The notes under the pieces: generated by a model
What the model saw: only the letters and a program-made list of their open reading frames with translations
What the model was told of the DNA's origin: nothing
Databases searched by the model: none
DNA from: Ilumatobacteraceae bacterium
GTDB taxonomy: Bacteria; Actinomycetota; Acidimicrobiia; Acidimicrobiales; Ilumatobacteraceae
Assembly: GCA_025451395.1 (NCBI GenBank)
Contig: JANWKM010000057.1
Coordinates: 1 to 33,590 of the forward strand
DNA length: 33,590 nt
Reading direction: 5' to 3'
Shown here: one piece after another, positions 1-9,234 of the stretch
How the letters are laid out: every line of letters begins with the position of its first letter
How positions within the stretch are numbered: the first letter of the stretch is position 1
Translations under genes and position numbers: made by a program

Positions 1-2
1 AG

Positions 3-671
3 TACACGATGTTCCGGACCGACGGCGAGCCGCTCGGGTTTCCTACTCGAGGATTCCCGGCGCCACAAGGGCCGTACTACTGCGGCGTCGGCGCCGGCCG
101 AGTCTTTGCCCGCGAGATCATCGAGGAACACACGCAAGCCTGCATTGATGCCGAGCTGATGATCGAGGGAACAAACGCCGAAGTAATGCCCGGTCAGTGG
201 GAGTTCCAAGTCGGTGCTGCCGACGCGGTCACCGTCAGCGACCACCTCTACGTGGCCCGCTGGCTGCTACACCGCGTCGCCGAGGACTACGACGTGGTGA
301 TCAGCCTGGACGCGAAGCCGCAGAAGGGCGATTGGAACGGTGCCGGTGCACACACCAACTTCTCGACCAAGGCGATGCGCGAGGACACCGACATGAAGGC
401 CATCGAGGCCGCATGTCAAGCGATCGGCAAGAAGATCGACCTACACGTCAGCAATTACGGCCACGACATCGAGAGCCGACTCACCGGCGCTCACGAGACG
501 GCGCCGTATTACGAGTTCAGCTACGGCGTGTCGAACCGTGGCGCGAGCATCCGCATCCCGTGGCAGGTACAACGTGCTGGACGCGGCTACGCCGAGGATC
601 GTCGGCCGAACGCCAACTGCGATCCGTACACGGTGACCCGCCTCCTCATTGAAACGGTGTGCGCCGACTGA
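3..671 (+). CDS. glnII: Glutamine synthetase type II (eukaryote-like GSII), 5'-truncated by the window edge
   Basis: Frame open to the window edge (YTMFRTDGEPLG...). GSII motifs GPYYCGVGAGR, GTNAEVMPGQWEFQVG, GDWNGAGAHTNFSTKAMR, RLTGAHETA, NRGASIRIP, YAEDRRPNANCDPY. Confidence 0.93.
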   Translation, partial: YTMFRTDGEPLGFPTRGFPAPQGPYYCGVGAGRVFAREIIEEHTQACIDAELMIEGTNAEVMPGQWEFQVGAADAVTVSDHLYVARWLLHRVAEDYDVVISLDAKPQKGDWNGAGAHTNFSTKAMREDTDMKAIEAACQAIGKKIDLHVSNYGHDIESRLTGAHETAPYYEFSYGVSNRGASIRIPWQVQRAGRGYAEDRRPNANCDPYTVTRLLIETVCAD

Positions 672-732
672 GGGTCTGCCCTTAAGGAAAACGGCAGAGT
701 GGTGGCAGACTTGCTACTGACGGAGGCCAGCC

Positions 733-2070
733 ATGCTCGACCAACAACGCGATTACGTACTGCGCACCGTTGAAGAGCGCGGGGTACGCCTAGTCCGCCT
801 GTGGTTCACAGACGTGCTGGGCAACCTGAAGAGCTTCGCGATCAGTCCGGCCGAACTCGAGAACGCGCTCGGCGATGGCATGACGTTCGACGGTTCGGCG
901 ATCGACGGCTTCAGCCGCGTTCAAGAAGCCGACGTGCTGGCGATGCCCGATGCGAACACATTCGAGGTGTTGCCGTGGGGCGACAGCAAGGCGGTCGAAG
1001 CGCGCGTTTTCTGCGACATCCACAACCTCGACGGCACGCCATTCGAAGGCGACCCGCGGCAAGTGTTGCGCCGCAATCTCGGAGCCGCCCGCGAACAGGG
1101 GTTCACGTTCTATGTCGCCCCCGACATCGAGTTCTTCTACTTCGCGCCGCCTGAGAAGGGCCAAGCACCGGTGCCGCTGGATGAGGGTGGCTTCTTCGAT
1201 CTCACCACCACCGACGTCGCGGGCACATTGCGCAAGGAAACCATTCGCACGCTCGAGACGATGGGCATTCCCGTCGAATACAGCTTTCACGAAGATGCGC
1301 CCAGCCAACACGAGATCGACCTGCGCCATACCGACGCGTTGACGATGGCCGACAGTGTGATGACGTTCCGGCTGGTTGTGAAGGAAGTGGCCGCCAAGCA
1401 GGGTGTGCACGCAACGTTCATGCCCAAGCCACTGGAAGGCGTGCAGGGCAGCGGCATGCACATGCACTTCAGCCTGTTCAAGGGCGACGAGAACGCTTTC
1501 TACAGCGACGACGACGCGTACAACCTCTCGCCGGTCGCGAAGCAGTTCATGGCGGGCCTACTCCACCACGCCGCAGAACTGACCGCAATCACGAACCAGA
1601 CAGTCAACAGCTACAAGCGTTTGGTGCCCGGCTTCGAAGCACCGGTGCACATCAGCTGGGCGCGCAACAACCGCAGCGGACTGATTCGTGTGCCCGTCGC
1701 CAAGCGCGGCAACCCCAGCGCAACCCGCATCGAGTACCGGTCGCCCGATCCGGCGTGCAATCCGTATCTGGCGATGAGCGTGATTCTCGCTGCCGGCCTG
1801 CGCGGAATTGCGGAGGGTTACGAACTGCCCACGGAAGCCGACGCAAACCTGTTCGAGATGGACGACGCGTCGCTCACCAAGCTGGGCATCGACACGTTGC
1901 CGCAGTCGCTCAGCGATTCGTTGAAGATGATGGAGCGGTCCACACTCGTCCAAGAAGCGCTCGGTGAGCACATCTTCGAATGGTTCCTGCGCAACAAGCG
2001 CAGCGAGTGGCGGGCGTACAAAACCCACGTGTCGCAGTTCGAGTTCGATCGCTACCTCCGAACGCTGTGA
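733..2070 (+). CDS. glnA2: Glutamine synthetase type I, GlnA2-like (445 aa)
   Basis: Full-length GSI with MTFDGSAIDGFSR, GSGMHMHFSLF, NSYKRLVPGFEAPVHISWARNNRSGLIRVP; SD GGAGG before the ATG. Confidence 0.92.
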   Translation: MLDQQRDYVLRTVEERGVRLVRLWFTDVLGNLKSFAISPAELENALGDGMTFDGSAIDGFSRVQEADVLAMPDANTFEVLPWGDSKAVEARVFCDIHNLDGTPFEGDPRQVLRRNLGAAREQGFTFYVAPDIEFFYFAPPEKGQAPVPLDEGGFFDLTTTDVAGTLRKETIRTLETMGIPVEYSFHEDAPSQHEIDLRHTDALTMADSVMTFRLVVKEVAAKQGVHATFMPKPLEGVQGSGMHMHFSLFKGDENAFYSDDDAYNLSPVAKQFMAGLLHHAAELTAITNQTVNSYKRLVPGFEAPVHISWARNNRSGLIRVPVAKRGNPSATRIEYRSPDPACNPYLAMSVILAAGLRGIAEGYELPTEADANLFEMDDASLTKLGIDTLPQSLSDSLKMMERSTLVQEALGEHIFEWFLRNKRSEWRAYKTHVSQFEFDRYLRTL

Positions 2071-2750
2071 ACGAGCTCCTCGCGGTCTATCCAGATTCGC
2101 CACCGGTCGATCTCGCGCGCACGCTCGATCTCGCTGGTTATCGCTGGAAGTCGGTCTCGACAGCGACAGAAGCGCTGCGCCACGAGCCAACCTCCGGGTG
2201 GGCAGGCGCTGTCGTAGCTTGCGACGTCGATGCCGAGGCCGCGTGGGCGTTTTGTAGCGCACTCCGTCGCCGCGACAACCCTGTGCAACCGCTGATGGTG
2301 CTGATCACCGGTGGGCAGCTCGCCGACCTAGAACTGCGCCACGACTTGTTCGACGATTTCTGCATCACACCGTGCCACCCCGTCGAGATCGAGACGCGGT
2401 TGCGTCACCTCTTCGCTCGTGGTGGTGGCGATGTCCGGCCGGAGGTGGTGCAGTACAGCAGCCTCGTTTTGAATCTCGAGACCTACCAGGCGACGATTGC
2501 GGGAACGCCACTCGACCTCACCTACATGGAGTACGAGTTGCTGAAGTTCCTTGCGCAGAACCCGGGCAAGGTGTTCACACGCGAGACATTGCTCAGCCGA
2601 GTGTGGGGCTACGAGTACTACGGCGGTGCCCGCACCGTCGACGTACACATTCGGCGACTGCGGGCCAAGCTCGGCGAAGAGCATGCCAACTTCATCGAGA
2701 CGGTGCGTTCCGTCGGTTATCGGTTCGGTCAGAGCCGCTGGAGCGCTTGA
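2067..2750 (+). CDS. glnR: GlnR-like OmpR-family transcriptional regulator (atypical receiver plus winged helix)
   Basis: GTG start overlaps the glnA2 stop (GTGA). C-terminus DLTYMEYELLKFLAQNPGKVFTRETLLSRVWGYEYYGGARTVDVHIRRLRAKLGEEHANFIETVRSVGYRF resembles actinobacterial GlnR as recalled. Confidence 0.82.
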   Translation: MNELLAVYPDSPPVDLARTLDLAGYRWKSVSTATEALRHEPTSGWAGAVVACDVDAEAAWAFCSALRRRDNPVQPLMVLITGGQLADLELRHDLFDDFCITPCHPVEIETRLRHLFARGGGDVRPEVVQYSSLVLNLETYQATIAGTPLDLTYMEYELLKFLAQNPGKVFTRETLLSRVWGYEYYGGARTVDVHIRRLRAKLGEEHANFIETVRSVGYRFGQSRWSA

Positions 2751-3415
2751 ACGACCAACTCCGCAAACGCGACTTTCCCGTCATCGTTCGGATGCAGATC
2801 ATCGCTGCGTAACACTTCACGACTGGGGTCGGCAGCGATCGTGTACCAATCGGCCACCACCGCATCGCCACGATTTTCGAGCTGCGCTTCCAGTACCTGG
2901 TTGAAGACCGTCGTTTGCCGTAGATCGCTCGGGCGGTAGACGTTGACCCACACCAAGCGCACCGGCGGCGGCAACAACTCGGTGATCTGGATGATCAGGT
3001 CGGCACAGTCCTGCGGGGTGTCAAAATTTCCCACGTCGTTGGTACCGAGCGCGATCACCCACACCGATGGGTTGGTTCCTTTGCCAATCAGCTTCTTGAC
3101 AGCGCGCACACCGCTCAACGTTTGACCGTTGCGCCCACTACCGATCGCAATCCGCCGACTGGTCTCGCCGTCAATAACGACGTCGGCAATACCCACGTCG
3201 GCGAGCGCGTGGCGCAGCGACGAGGCACTTGCTTCGGTGATCGAGTCGCCCACCACCGCAACTGAGACGATCGCCGCGTGTTGAGGCAGTTCCGCGCCCA
3301 GCGCGATGGTCGTAGCCGGAGCACCGTCGCGTCCGATGAAGGTTTTGGTCGTTTTACATCCCGCCACCAAGACCAATCCCGCCGTCAGTAGCGAGCGGCG
3401 CGAAATCGGGTTCAC
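2729..3415 (-). CDS. SGNH/GDSL-type hydrolase, predicted secreted lipoprotein
   Basis: N-terminus MNPISRRSLLTAGLVLVAGC (RR signal and lipobox); VAVVGDSITEAS, ALGTNDVGN, DDLHPNDDG blocks. GTG start at 3415 preferred over 3436. Confidence 0.8.
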   Translation of the reverse strand: MNPISRRSLLTAGLVLVAGCKTTKTFIGRDGAPATTIALGAELPQHAAIVSVAVVGDSITEASASSLRHALADVGIADVVIDGETSRRIAIGSGRNGQTLSGVRAVKKLIGKGTNPSVWVIALGTNDVGNFDTPQDCADLIIQITELLPPPVRLVWVNVYRPSDLRQTTVFNQVLEAQLENRGDAVVADWYTIAADPSREVLRSDDLHPNDDGKVAFAELVVQALQRL

Positions 3416-3451
3416 ACCTTCAATGTAGGTGGGCAAGCGATGTGCGAGGCT

Positions 3452-4816
3452 TCATCCCAGTTGCTGGATGCGTGCCGCATGCCGTGCGTGGCTGTGCAAC
3501 ACGTGTGGCAGATCGGGGTGCTCGATCTCTCCGTCGCGTACGACGAAGCGGCCGTTGACGATCGTGTGCCATGCGCCTGTCGGCCCACAGCGCAGCCAGG
3601 CTTCGATCGGATCGGCCAGCGCGCCGGCGTACATCGGCCCGGTCAGTCGCCATATCGCGATGTCGGCAACCGCGCCGGGCGCGATCACGCCGATCTCACC
3701 TTCACGTCCCAAGCACCCGGCACCGCCGAGGGTGGCCATCTCCAGCGCCATACGAGCGGTGCTGATTTGAGCACCATCGCGCAACTTGGCGAGCAGCATC
3801 GCGGTACGCGCCTCTAACCAGACCGACGCGCTATCAGCAGATGAGGAACCATCGACACCGATGCCGACCTTGACACCGGCGGCGCGCATCGGCACTACCG
3901 GCGAGATACCCGACGACAGGATGAGGTTGCTGCTCGGGCAGTGCGCGACGCCGATGCCGGCGGCTCCGAGCCGAAGTATCTCGTCGTGGTTGGGCATCAC
4001 ACAGTGCGCGACCCATGTGCGGTCACTGCACCAGCCGGTTCGTTCCAGGTACTCCATCGGGCGACAACCGAATGTCGCGAGTGAGAACTCGTCGTCCTCG
4101 GCATTCTCGGCGAAGTGTGTGTGCAGCCGCACATCGAGCCGCTGCGCTAGTTCGGCGCTGCGTACCATCAACTGTTCGGTGACGCTGAACGGGCTGCACG
4201 GCGCCAACGCGATGCGCACCATCGCACCGTGGTTGCGGTCGTGATGCGCCGCCACGGCCGATTCGCTGGCTGCCAGAATGTCGTCGTCGTCGGCAACGAC
4301 GTTGTCGGGTGGCAATCCACCATCCTTCTTGCTCAGGCTCATCGAGCCGCGAGTTGGGTGGAAGCGCATCCCTATCTCGCGCGCCGCTGCTATCTCAGCA
4401 CTCAACAGATCGCCGGCTCCCTTGGGGTGGACGTACAGATGATCGGCGCTCGTGCTGCAGCCGCTCAACGCCAGTTCGGCGAGGCCGATGAACGCACTCG
4501 TGTACACCGACTCCTCATCGATCAAAGCCCACAGCGGATACAGCGACTGCAGCCAACCGAACAGGGGCTTGTCGGTCATCGGCGGGAACGCGCGGGTGAG
4601 GTTCTGGAAAATGTGATGGTGCGCGTTGATCAATCCGGGCGTAACGAGGCAGTCACTGGCATCGACGATGCGATTCGCAGCAGGAAACGGATCAGTGCTG
4701 GCACCCACCGCCTCGATCAGGTTGTCGGTGATCGCCACCCATCCCCCGGGCAGCTCACGGCGCTGCGCATCGACCGTGGCCACCAACCGCGCGTTACGGA
4801 TCAGCAGGTCGGTCAC
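3452..4816 (-). CDS. Amidohydrolase, 8-oxoguanine deaminase-like
   Basis: TPGLINAHHHIFQNLTRAFPPMTDKPLFGWLQSLYPLWALIDEESVY, STSADHLYVHP, HTHFAE, HCPSSNLILSSGI, GIGVDGSSSADS. Confidence 0.82.
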   Translation of the reverse strand: MTDLLIRNARLVATVDAQRRELPGGWVAITDNLIEAVGASTDPFPAANRIVDASDCLVTPGLINAHHHIFQNLTRAFPPMTDKPLFGWLQSLYPLWALIDEESVYTSAFIGLAELALSGCSTSADHLYVHPKGAGDLLSAEIAAAREIGMRFHPTRGSMSLSKKDGGLPPDNVVADDDDILAASESAVAAHHDRNHGAMVRIALAPCSPFSVTEQLMVRSAELAQRLDVRLHTHFAENAEDDEFSLATFGCRPMEYLERTGWCSDRTWVAHCVMPNHDEILRLGAAGIGVAHCPSSNLILSSGISPVVPMRAAGVKVGIGVDGSSSADSASVWLEARTAMLLAKLRDGAQISTARMALEMATLGGAGCLGREGEIGVIAPGAVADIAIWRLTGPMYAGALADPIEAWLRCGPTGAWHTIVNGRFVVRDGEIEHPDLPHVLHSHARHAARIQQLG

Positions 4817-4819
4817 GGT

Positions 4820-6187
4820 TCAGAGAAGAGAGTCGATGATCAGTCGGATGTCGTCGAGCGTGGTCAACGGATTCACCACACAAATGCGCAGCACCATCTC
4901 GCCGGCCCACGCGGTCGGCACGAGGAAACCAACTCCATCGGCGAGCAGTTTGTCGCTCCACGCCTTGTACTGCTCGGGGCCCCATCCGCTCCGGCGAAAC
5001 AGCACAACACTGAGTTCCGGCTCCATGATCAACTCGAGATGGTTGGCATCATCGACCAGGCGGGCCGCTGCATGCGCGACCGAGAGCGTGTGCTCGATTG
5101 CATCGCGGTAGGCGACGGTGCCGTGGGTGGCCAGGCTAAACCAGAACGGCAACCCGCGGGCACGGCGAGTGAGGTGATAAGCGAAGTCGCTGGGATTCCA
5201 ATCCTCGTCAACTGCGTGCAATACGTCGAGATACTCGGCGTGCTGCGTGTGCGCCTCTCGCGCGAGCAGCGGATCGCGATAGATGAGCGCACAACAATCG
5301 AAGGGCGCGAACAGCCACTTGTGCGGATCGATGATCAGGCTGTCGGCGCGCTCGACGCCGTCGTAGCGCGCACGAATGCTTGGTGCGGCCAGTCCGGCGC
5401 CACCGTACGCGCCATCGATGTGGAACCACACTCCCAACTCATCGGCAACATCGGCCGCTCCATCGAGTGGATCGATCACCCCAGCATTCGTCGTGCCGCT
5501 GGTTGCGACAACTGCGAACACACGCTCGCGGTCAGACCTCGACAGATCCTTCACAAGTTTCTGCAACGCATCGACGCGAAGTCGACCCTGATGGTCGGCG
5601 TCCGCTTTGACGACGTCGGCATCCATCGCCTGACCCGCCGAAGTCACACTGCTGTGCGCGCCTTTGCTGGCGATGATCAGCCCACGTGTTCGATCGTGGC
5701 GACCCTCGGCACGCTGGCGCCAACGGTAACGCGCGGCCACGAGCGCGCTGAGGTTGCCGGCGGTGCCACCGGTGACGAACACTCCGCCGGCGCCGGCTGG
5801 CAATCCGGCAAGATCGGCGAGGTAGCGCAGGGCCTCGTTCTCGGCAAACACCGCACCACCACCCTCCATCCACGAACCGCCAAAAATGCTCGAGGCGCCG
5901 ACGACGAGATCGAAAAGGATCGAGGCTTCGGTTGGCGCGGCGGGCACGAACGACAGAAACCGCGGATGATCTACCGAGATGCATGCCTGCGCCAGCACAT
6001 CGCCGAACACGCGCAGCGCCTCGAGCCCGCCGATACCGCGTTCGGTGATGGTGTGCCCGGCCATCGCCCGTAGCTCGCCAATGGTCCGCGGCCCGTCCAG
6101 CGGTGGTGGATCGAGCCGCACACGGTCGACGGCGTAGCGCACGATCGCTTGCGTCAGCACTTCGGTGGCCGCATCGTGCTTGTGCAT
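4820..6187 (-). CDS. PLP-dependent group II decarboxylase (aromatic-L-amino-acid decarboxylase-like)
   Basis: WFHIDGAYGGAGLAAPS and SLIIDPHKWLFAPFDCC (PLP lysine); FVTGGTAGNLSALVAAR. Confidence 0.87.
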   Translation of the reverse strand: MHKHDAATEVLTQAIVRYAVDRVRLDPPPLDGPRTIGELRAMAGHTITERGIGGLEALRVFGDVLAQACISVDHPRFLSFVPAAPTEASILFDLVVGASSIFGGSWMEGGGAVFAENEALRYLADLAGLPAGAGGVFVTGGTAGNLSALVAARYRWRQRAEGRHDRTRGLIIASKGAHSSVTSAGQAMDADVVKADADHQGRLRVDALQKLVKDLSRSDRERVFAVVATSGTTNAGVIDPLDGAADVADELGVWFHIDGAYGGAGLAAPSIRARYDGVERADSLIIDPHKWLFAPFDCCALIYRDPLLAREAHTQHAEYLDVLHAVDEDWNPSDFAYHLTRRARGLPFWFSLATHGTVAYRDAIEHTLSVAHAAARLVDDANHLELIMEPELSVVLFRRSGWGPEQYKAWSDKLLADGVGFLVPTAWAGEMVLRICVVNPLTTLDDIRLIIDSLL

Positions 6188-6192
6188 TGCGG

Positions 6193-6348
6193 TCAGTAGT
6201 TCGTGTCGAGTAACTCGCTGCCGGCGTTGCGTTGCTCGCCGTCGCGGTTCAGCACAAACCCAAGCACGACAGCCACGGTGGCGGAGCCCATGATCGCCAC
6301 GATGGGAAAGATCAGCAGCACGAGGAGGATCGCGACAACACCAGGCAC
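6193..6348 (-). CDS. Small putative membrane protein, 51 aa (absent from the supplied ORF track)
   Basis: GTG-started frame translated by hand: MPGVVAILLVLLIFPIVAIMGSATVAVVLGFVLNRDGEQRNAGSELLDTNY*. One or two hydrophobic helices. Fills the gap between RidA (stop 6358) and the decarboxylase (start 6187). Confidence 0.55.
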   Translation of the reverse strand: MPGVVAILLVLLIFPIVAIMGSATVAVVLGFVLNRDGEQRNAGSELLDTNY

Positions 6349-6357
6349 GGGCGCAGC

Positions 6358-6717
6358 CTACTTGGCCTGCGCCGACGGCTTAAAAGCCCATGCTTCGATC
6401 TCGACCGCTGCCCCAGCGGGCAACGCGGCCACTCCGACTGTGCTGCGCGCGGGACGGTGCTCGCCAAAGCCAGCGATGTACGCCTCGTTGAAGTCGGCGA
6501 AAGTACTCATGTCGGTGAGGAAGCACAGCGTCTTGGCCACGTCGGCAGCAGTCGCGTTCATGGTCGCCAGCAGCACCTTCAGATTTTCGAGAGCTTGTGC
6601 CGTCTGCGCCGCCACCCCCGTGACGAGTGCTCCGTCCTTCATGCCGAGCTGACCACTGACGATGATCCAATCGCCAGCGCGCACGACGGGTGTGTATGGT
6701 CCGAGAGGTTTCGTCAT
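6358..6717 (-). CDS. RidA/YjgF family protein
   Basis: MTKPLGPYTPVVRAGDWIIVSGQLG...RPARSTVGVAALPAGAAVEIEAWAF, typical Rid-family pattern; the ORF track extension to 7119 is non-coding. Confidence 0.88.
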   Translation of the reverse strand: MTKPLGPYTPVVRAGDWIIVSGQLGMKDGALVTGVAAQTAQALENLKVLLATMNATAADVAKTLCFLTDMSTFADFNEAYIAGFGEHRPARSTVGVAALPAGAAVEIEAWAFKPSAQAK

Positions 6718-6762
6718 GCCCGCAGCGTACGCAGCTGCCGTGACCAATCGGATCGTCACCAC

Positions 6763-6768
6763 TAACGT
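6763..6768 (+). promoter_or_regulatory. Candidate -10 (TAACGT) for a leaderless lipoprotein transcript
   Basis: TAACGT-N7-ATG(6776), no SD. Confidence 0.45.
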
Positions 6769-6775
6769 TCGGCCG

Positions 6776-7624
6776 ATGATCTCGCCCAGGTTGACGCGCC
6801 GTCGGTTCCTTGCAGTAACGGGCGGTGCGCTCGTGCTCGCGGCGTGCGGCGACGATTCGGATCGGAAGGCCAAGCCATTCGGTGTGGTGCAGCGATTCTC
6901 CAGTGAGCCTTTGTTCACGCCGGGCGCCGCCCTACGGCTACCAGTGTCGTTGGTAGACCAAGCGGGCAACCTCGGCGATGGACCTGCCGCGTTGACGGGT
7001 TGGATCGAACACTTCGAGGGAGAACGCGTCGCCGATATCACCGCCCCGCGACGTGGGGTCGGCATCGAGATTCCATATTGGGAAGTGCGCACGACACTTG
7101 CCACCGCAGGTGCGTACACGCTTCGCTTCGAGGGCGACGACGGCTACGGCGCCAACTTCCAGGTGTTCGACGCCGCCGATGTCGTGTCACCGCTGACCGG
7201 CAAGAAGCTGCCGCCATTCGATACACCCACCGTCGACAATCACCGCGGCGTCGAGCCGTACTGCTCGCTCACACCCGAGCCGTGCCCACTGCACGCGGTC
7301 ACTCTCACCGAAGCGCTCGCGTCGGGGACACCCGTGATCTACATGGTCGGAACACCCGCGCATTGCAAGACCGGCACGTGCGCACCGGGCCTCGAGTTCC
7401 TCGTCAACGAACACAACCGACTCGATGACAAGGCCCTGATGGTGCACGCCGACGTGTATGCCGACGATGCTGCAACCACACTGGCCCCGGCCGTTGTCGC
7501 GCTGGGCGTGCAGTATGAACCGATCATCTACATGTGCAGCGCCGACGGCGTGATCGTCGACCGGCTCGACGGGATCTGGGACGCCAGCGAACTGACGGAG
7601 CGCGTCGACCTACTGGTCAGCTAA
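6776..7624 (+). CDS. Tat-type lipoprotein, uncharacterised; C-terminus possibly thioredoxin-like
   Basis: MISPRLTRRRFLAVTGGALVLAACGDD (twin-arginine and lipobox); GTPVIYMVGTPAHCKTGTCAPGLEFL resembles a redox-fold CxxxxC region. Confidence 0.7.
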   Translation: MISPRLTRRRFLAVTGGALVLAACGDDSDRKAKPFGVVQRFSSEPLFTPGAALRLPVSLVDQAGNLGDGPAALTGWIEHFEGERVADITAPRRGVGIEIPYWEVRTTLATAGAYTLRFEGDDGYGANFQVFDAADVVSPLTGKKLPPFDTPTVDNHRGVEPYCSLTPEPCPLHAVTLTEALASGTPVIYMVGTPAHCKTGTCAPGLEFLVNEHNRLDDKALMVHADVYADDAATTLAPAVVALGVQYEPIIYMCSADGVIVDRLDGIWDASELTERVDLLVS

Positions 7625-7633
7625 AGCTATTCG

Positions 7634-7960
7634 TCAGCTAAAACTTTGGCCGCAGCCGCAGCTGCGTTGTGCGTTCGGATTGGTGATCGCGAACCCGGCC
7701 TGGTTGAGGCCGTCCTTGTAGTCGAGGGTGGCGCCGGCCAGCAGTTGCGCCGAGGCGGCGTCGACAACGACCTTGACCGGATCGGTGCCGAACTCGGCCT
7801 TCTCGTCGTCGGCCGCAACATCGCCATCGAAGAACATCTCGTACGCGTAGCCACTGCATCCACCGGGGCGAACGGCGACGCGCAGAGCCAGATCGGTGGC
7901 CCCTTCGGCCTCGAGTAGCTCTTTCACTTTGCGGGCGGCGGGTTCGGTGAGCGTGATCAC
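7634..7960 (-). CDS. erpA: HesB/IscA-family iron-sulfur cluster insertion protein
   Basis: VAVRPGGCSGYAYEMFFD and C-terminal SCGCGQSFS. GTG start at 7960 follows an SD-like GAGGGA; the ORF-track start is TTG 7978. Confidence 0.9.
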   Translation of the reverse strand: MITLTEPAARKVKELLEAEGATDLALRVAVRPGGCSGYAYEMFFDGDVAADDEKAEFGTDPVKVVVDAASAQLLAGATLDYKDGLNQAGFAITNPNAQRSCGCGQSFS

Positions 7961-8021
7961 AATGGCTCCCTCGTTCAACTGGTGTGTTACTTGCGACAGT
8001 CAGTGTACCTGGGAATTACCG

Positions 8022-8027
8022 TAGCAT
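8022..8027 (+). promoter_or_regulatory. Candidate -10 (TAGCAT) for leaderless mrp
   Basis: TAGCAT-N7-GTG(8035), no SD. Confidence 0.5.
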
Positions 8028-8034
8028 TGACTTC

Positions 8035-9234
8035 GTGATTCAGGCTCCGCCCAGCGAAGACCAGGTGTTTGAGCTGTTGCGCGCCGTCATCGACCCGGAG
8101 CTGGGGGCCGACATCGTCTCGCTCGGCATGGTGCCGGCGGTCAGTGTGTCGCCTGAGGGCGACGTCAATGTCGGGGTCAAACTCACCATCGGTGGCTGCC
8201 CGCTGCGGGCACAGATCAAGAAAGACATCGAGAGCCGCGTGGCCGTGCACCCCGGCGTGCGCGACGTGCACATCGACTGGGGCGAGATGAACGCCGACGA
8301 GCGCACAGACGTGATGTTGAAGGCGCGCTGGAACGCTCGCGAGCAGGCGCCCGCGACTGCCGTGCCGCTGAGCACGCGCGTACTCGCCATCGCCAGCGGC
8401 AAGGGTGGCGTCGGCAAGAGCGCGGTCACCGTCAACCTCGCTGCCGCAGTCGCCGCGCAAGGCTTCACGGTTGGCGTGCTCGACGCCGACATCTGGGGAT
8501 TCTCGGTACCACGCCTGCTCGGCATCGACGAGCCGCTGGAAGCGCAGCGTGTTGAAGGTAGCGAGAAGCCGAAGATCATCCCCAACGAGCTACCGGTCGG
8601 ACCGAAAAGTCGCGGTGGGTTGCTGAAGGTTGTCAGCACCGGCTTCCTCGTCGAGGAGGGCACCGCGCTGATGTGGCGCGGTCTCATGTTGACCAAGGCA
8701 GTCGAGCAGTTCCTGCACGACGTCGAATGGGGCGAACTCGATTACCTGTTCATCGACATGCCACCCGGCACCGGCGACGTGCAGATGGGATTGGCGCGCA
8801 TGCTGCCGCGTACCGATCTGCTGATCATCACGACCCCCGCGCTGGCCGCGCAGAAGGTTGCCGCGCGTGCGGCCGACATGGCCCGGCGCAGCTTCTTGCG
8901 CGTGTGCGGCGTCATCGAGAACATGAGCTCGTTCACCTGCGATCACGGCGAGACGTACGCACTCTTTGGAGAAGGCGGTGGTCAGGTGCTCGCCGACGAA
9001 ATCGGTGTGCCACTGCTCGGTCGCATTCCACTCGAGGCAGCCGTCTCGGTCGGCGGCGATGCGGGCGTCCCCGTGTCGCTCACCGGAACCGGGCAGGCGG
9101 CGAAGGAGTTCCGCGCCATCGCCCAGCGCATCGTCGAAGATGTCGCGCCGCCGACCAACATGGCCGGCTGCAGCGCACGGATGCTGAACCTCGCCACCGC
9201 CGCCCTCGACGCCCACGACACCGCTGCTCAGTAG
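8035..9234 (+). CDS. mrp: Mrp/NBP35 family Fe-S carrier ATPase with N-terminal MIP18/DUF59 domain
   Basis: N-terminal VFELLRAVIDPELGADIVSLGMV; deviant Walker A ASGKGGVGKSAVTVNLAAA; FIDMPPGTGDVQM. Confidence 0.93.
   Translation: MIQAPPSEDQVFELLRAVIDPELGADIVSLGMVPAVSVSPEGDVNVGVKLTIGGCPLRAQIKKDIESRVAVHPGVRDVHIDWGEMNADERTDVMLKARWNAREQAPATAVPLSTRVLAIASGKGGVGKSAVTVNLAAAVAAQGFTVGVLDADIWGFSVPRLLGIDEPLEAQRVEGSEKPKIIPNELPVGPKSRGGLLKVVSTGFLVEEGTALMWRGLMLTKAVEQFLHDVEWGELDYLFIDMPPGTGDVQMGLARMLPRTDLLIITTPALAAQKVAARAADMARRSFLRVCGVIENMSSFTCDHGETYALFGEGGGQVLADEIGVPLLGRIPLEAAVSVGGDAGVPVSLTGTGQAAKEFRAIAQRIVEDVAPPTNMAGCSARMLNLATAALDAHDTAAQ

Noticed and set aside
1558-2262. Minus-strand 234-aa ORF over glnA2/glnR
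   Set aside because: Shadow of two well-supported plus-strand genes.
4229-6073. 614-aa plus-strand ORF
   Set aside because: Antisense to the decarboxylase and amidohydrolase, which have clear family motifs. Composition is Arg/Gln/His-rich without domains, typical of high-GC shadow frames.
6720-7119. N-terminal extension of the RidA ORF in the track
   Set aside because: Upstream part overlaps the divergent lipoprotein gene; the RidA domain begins at 6717 with its own candidate promoter.
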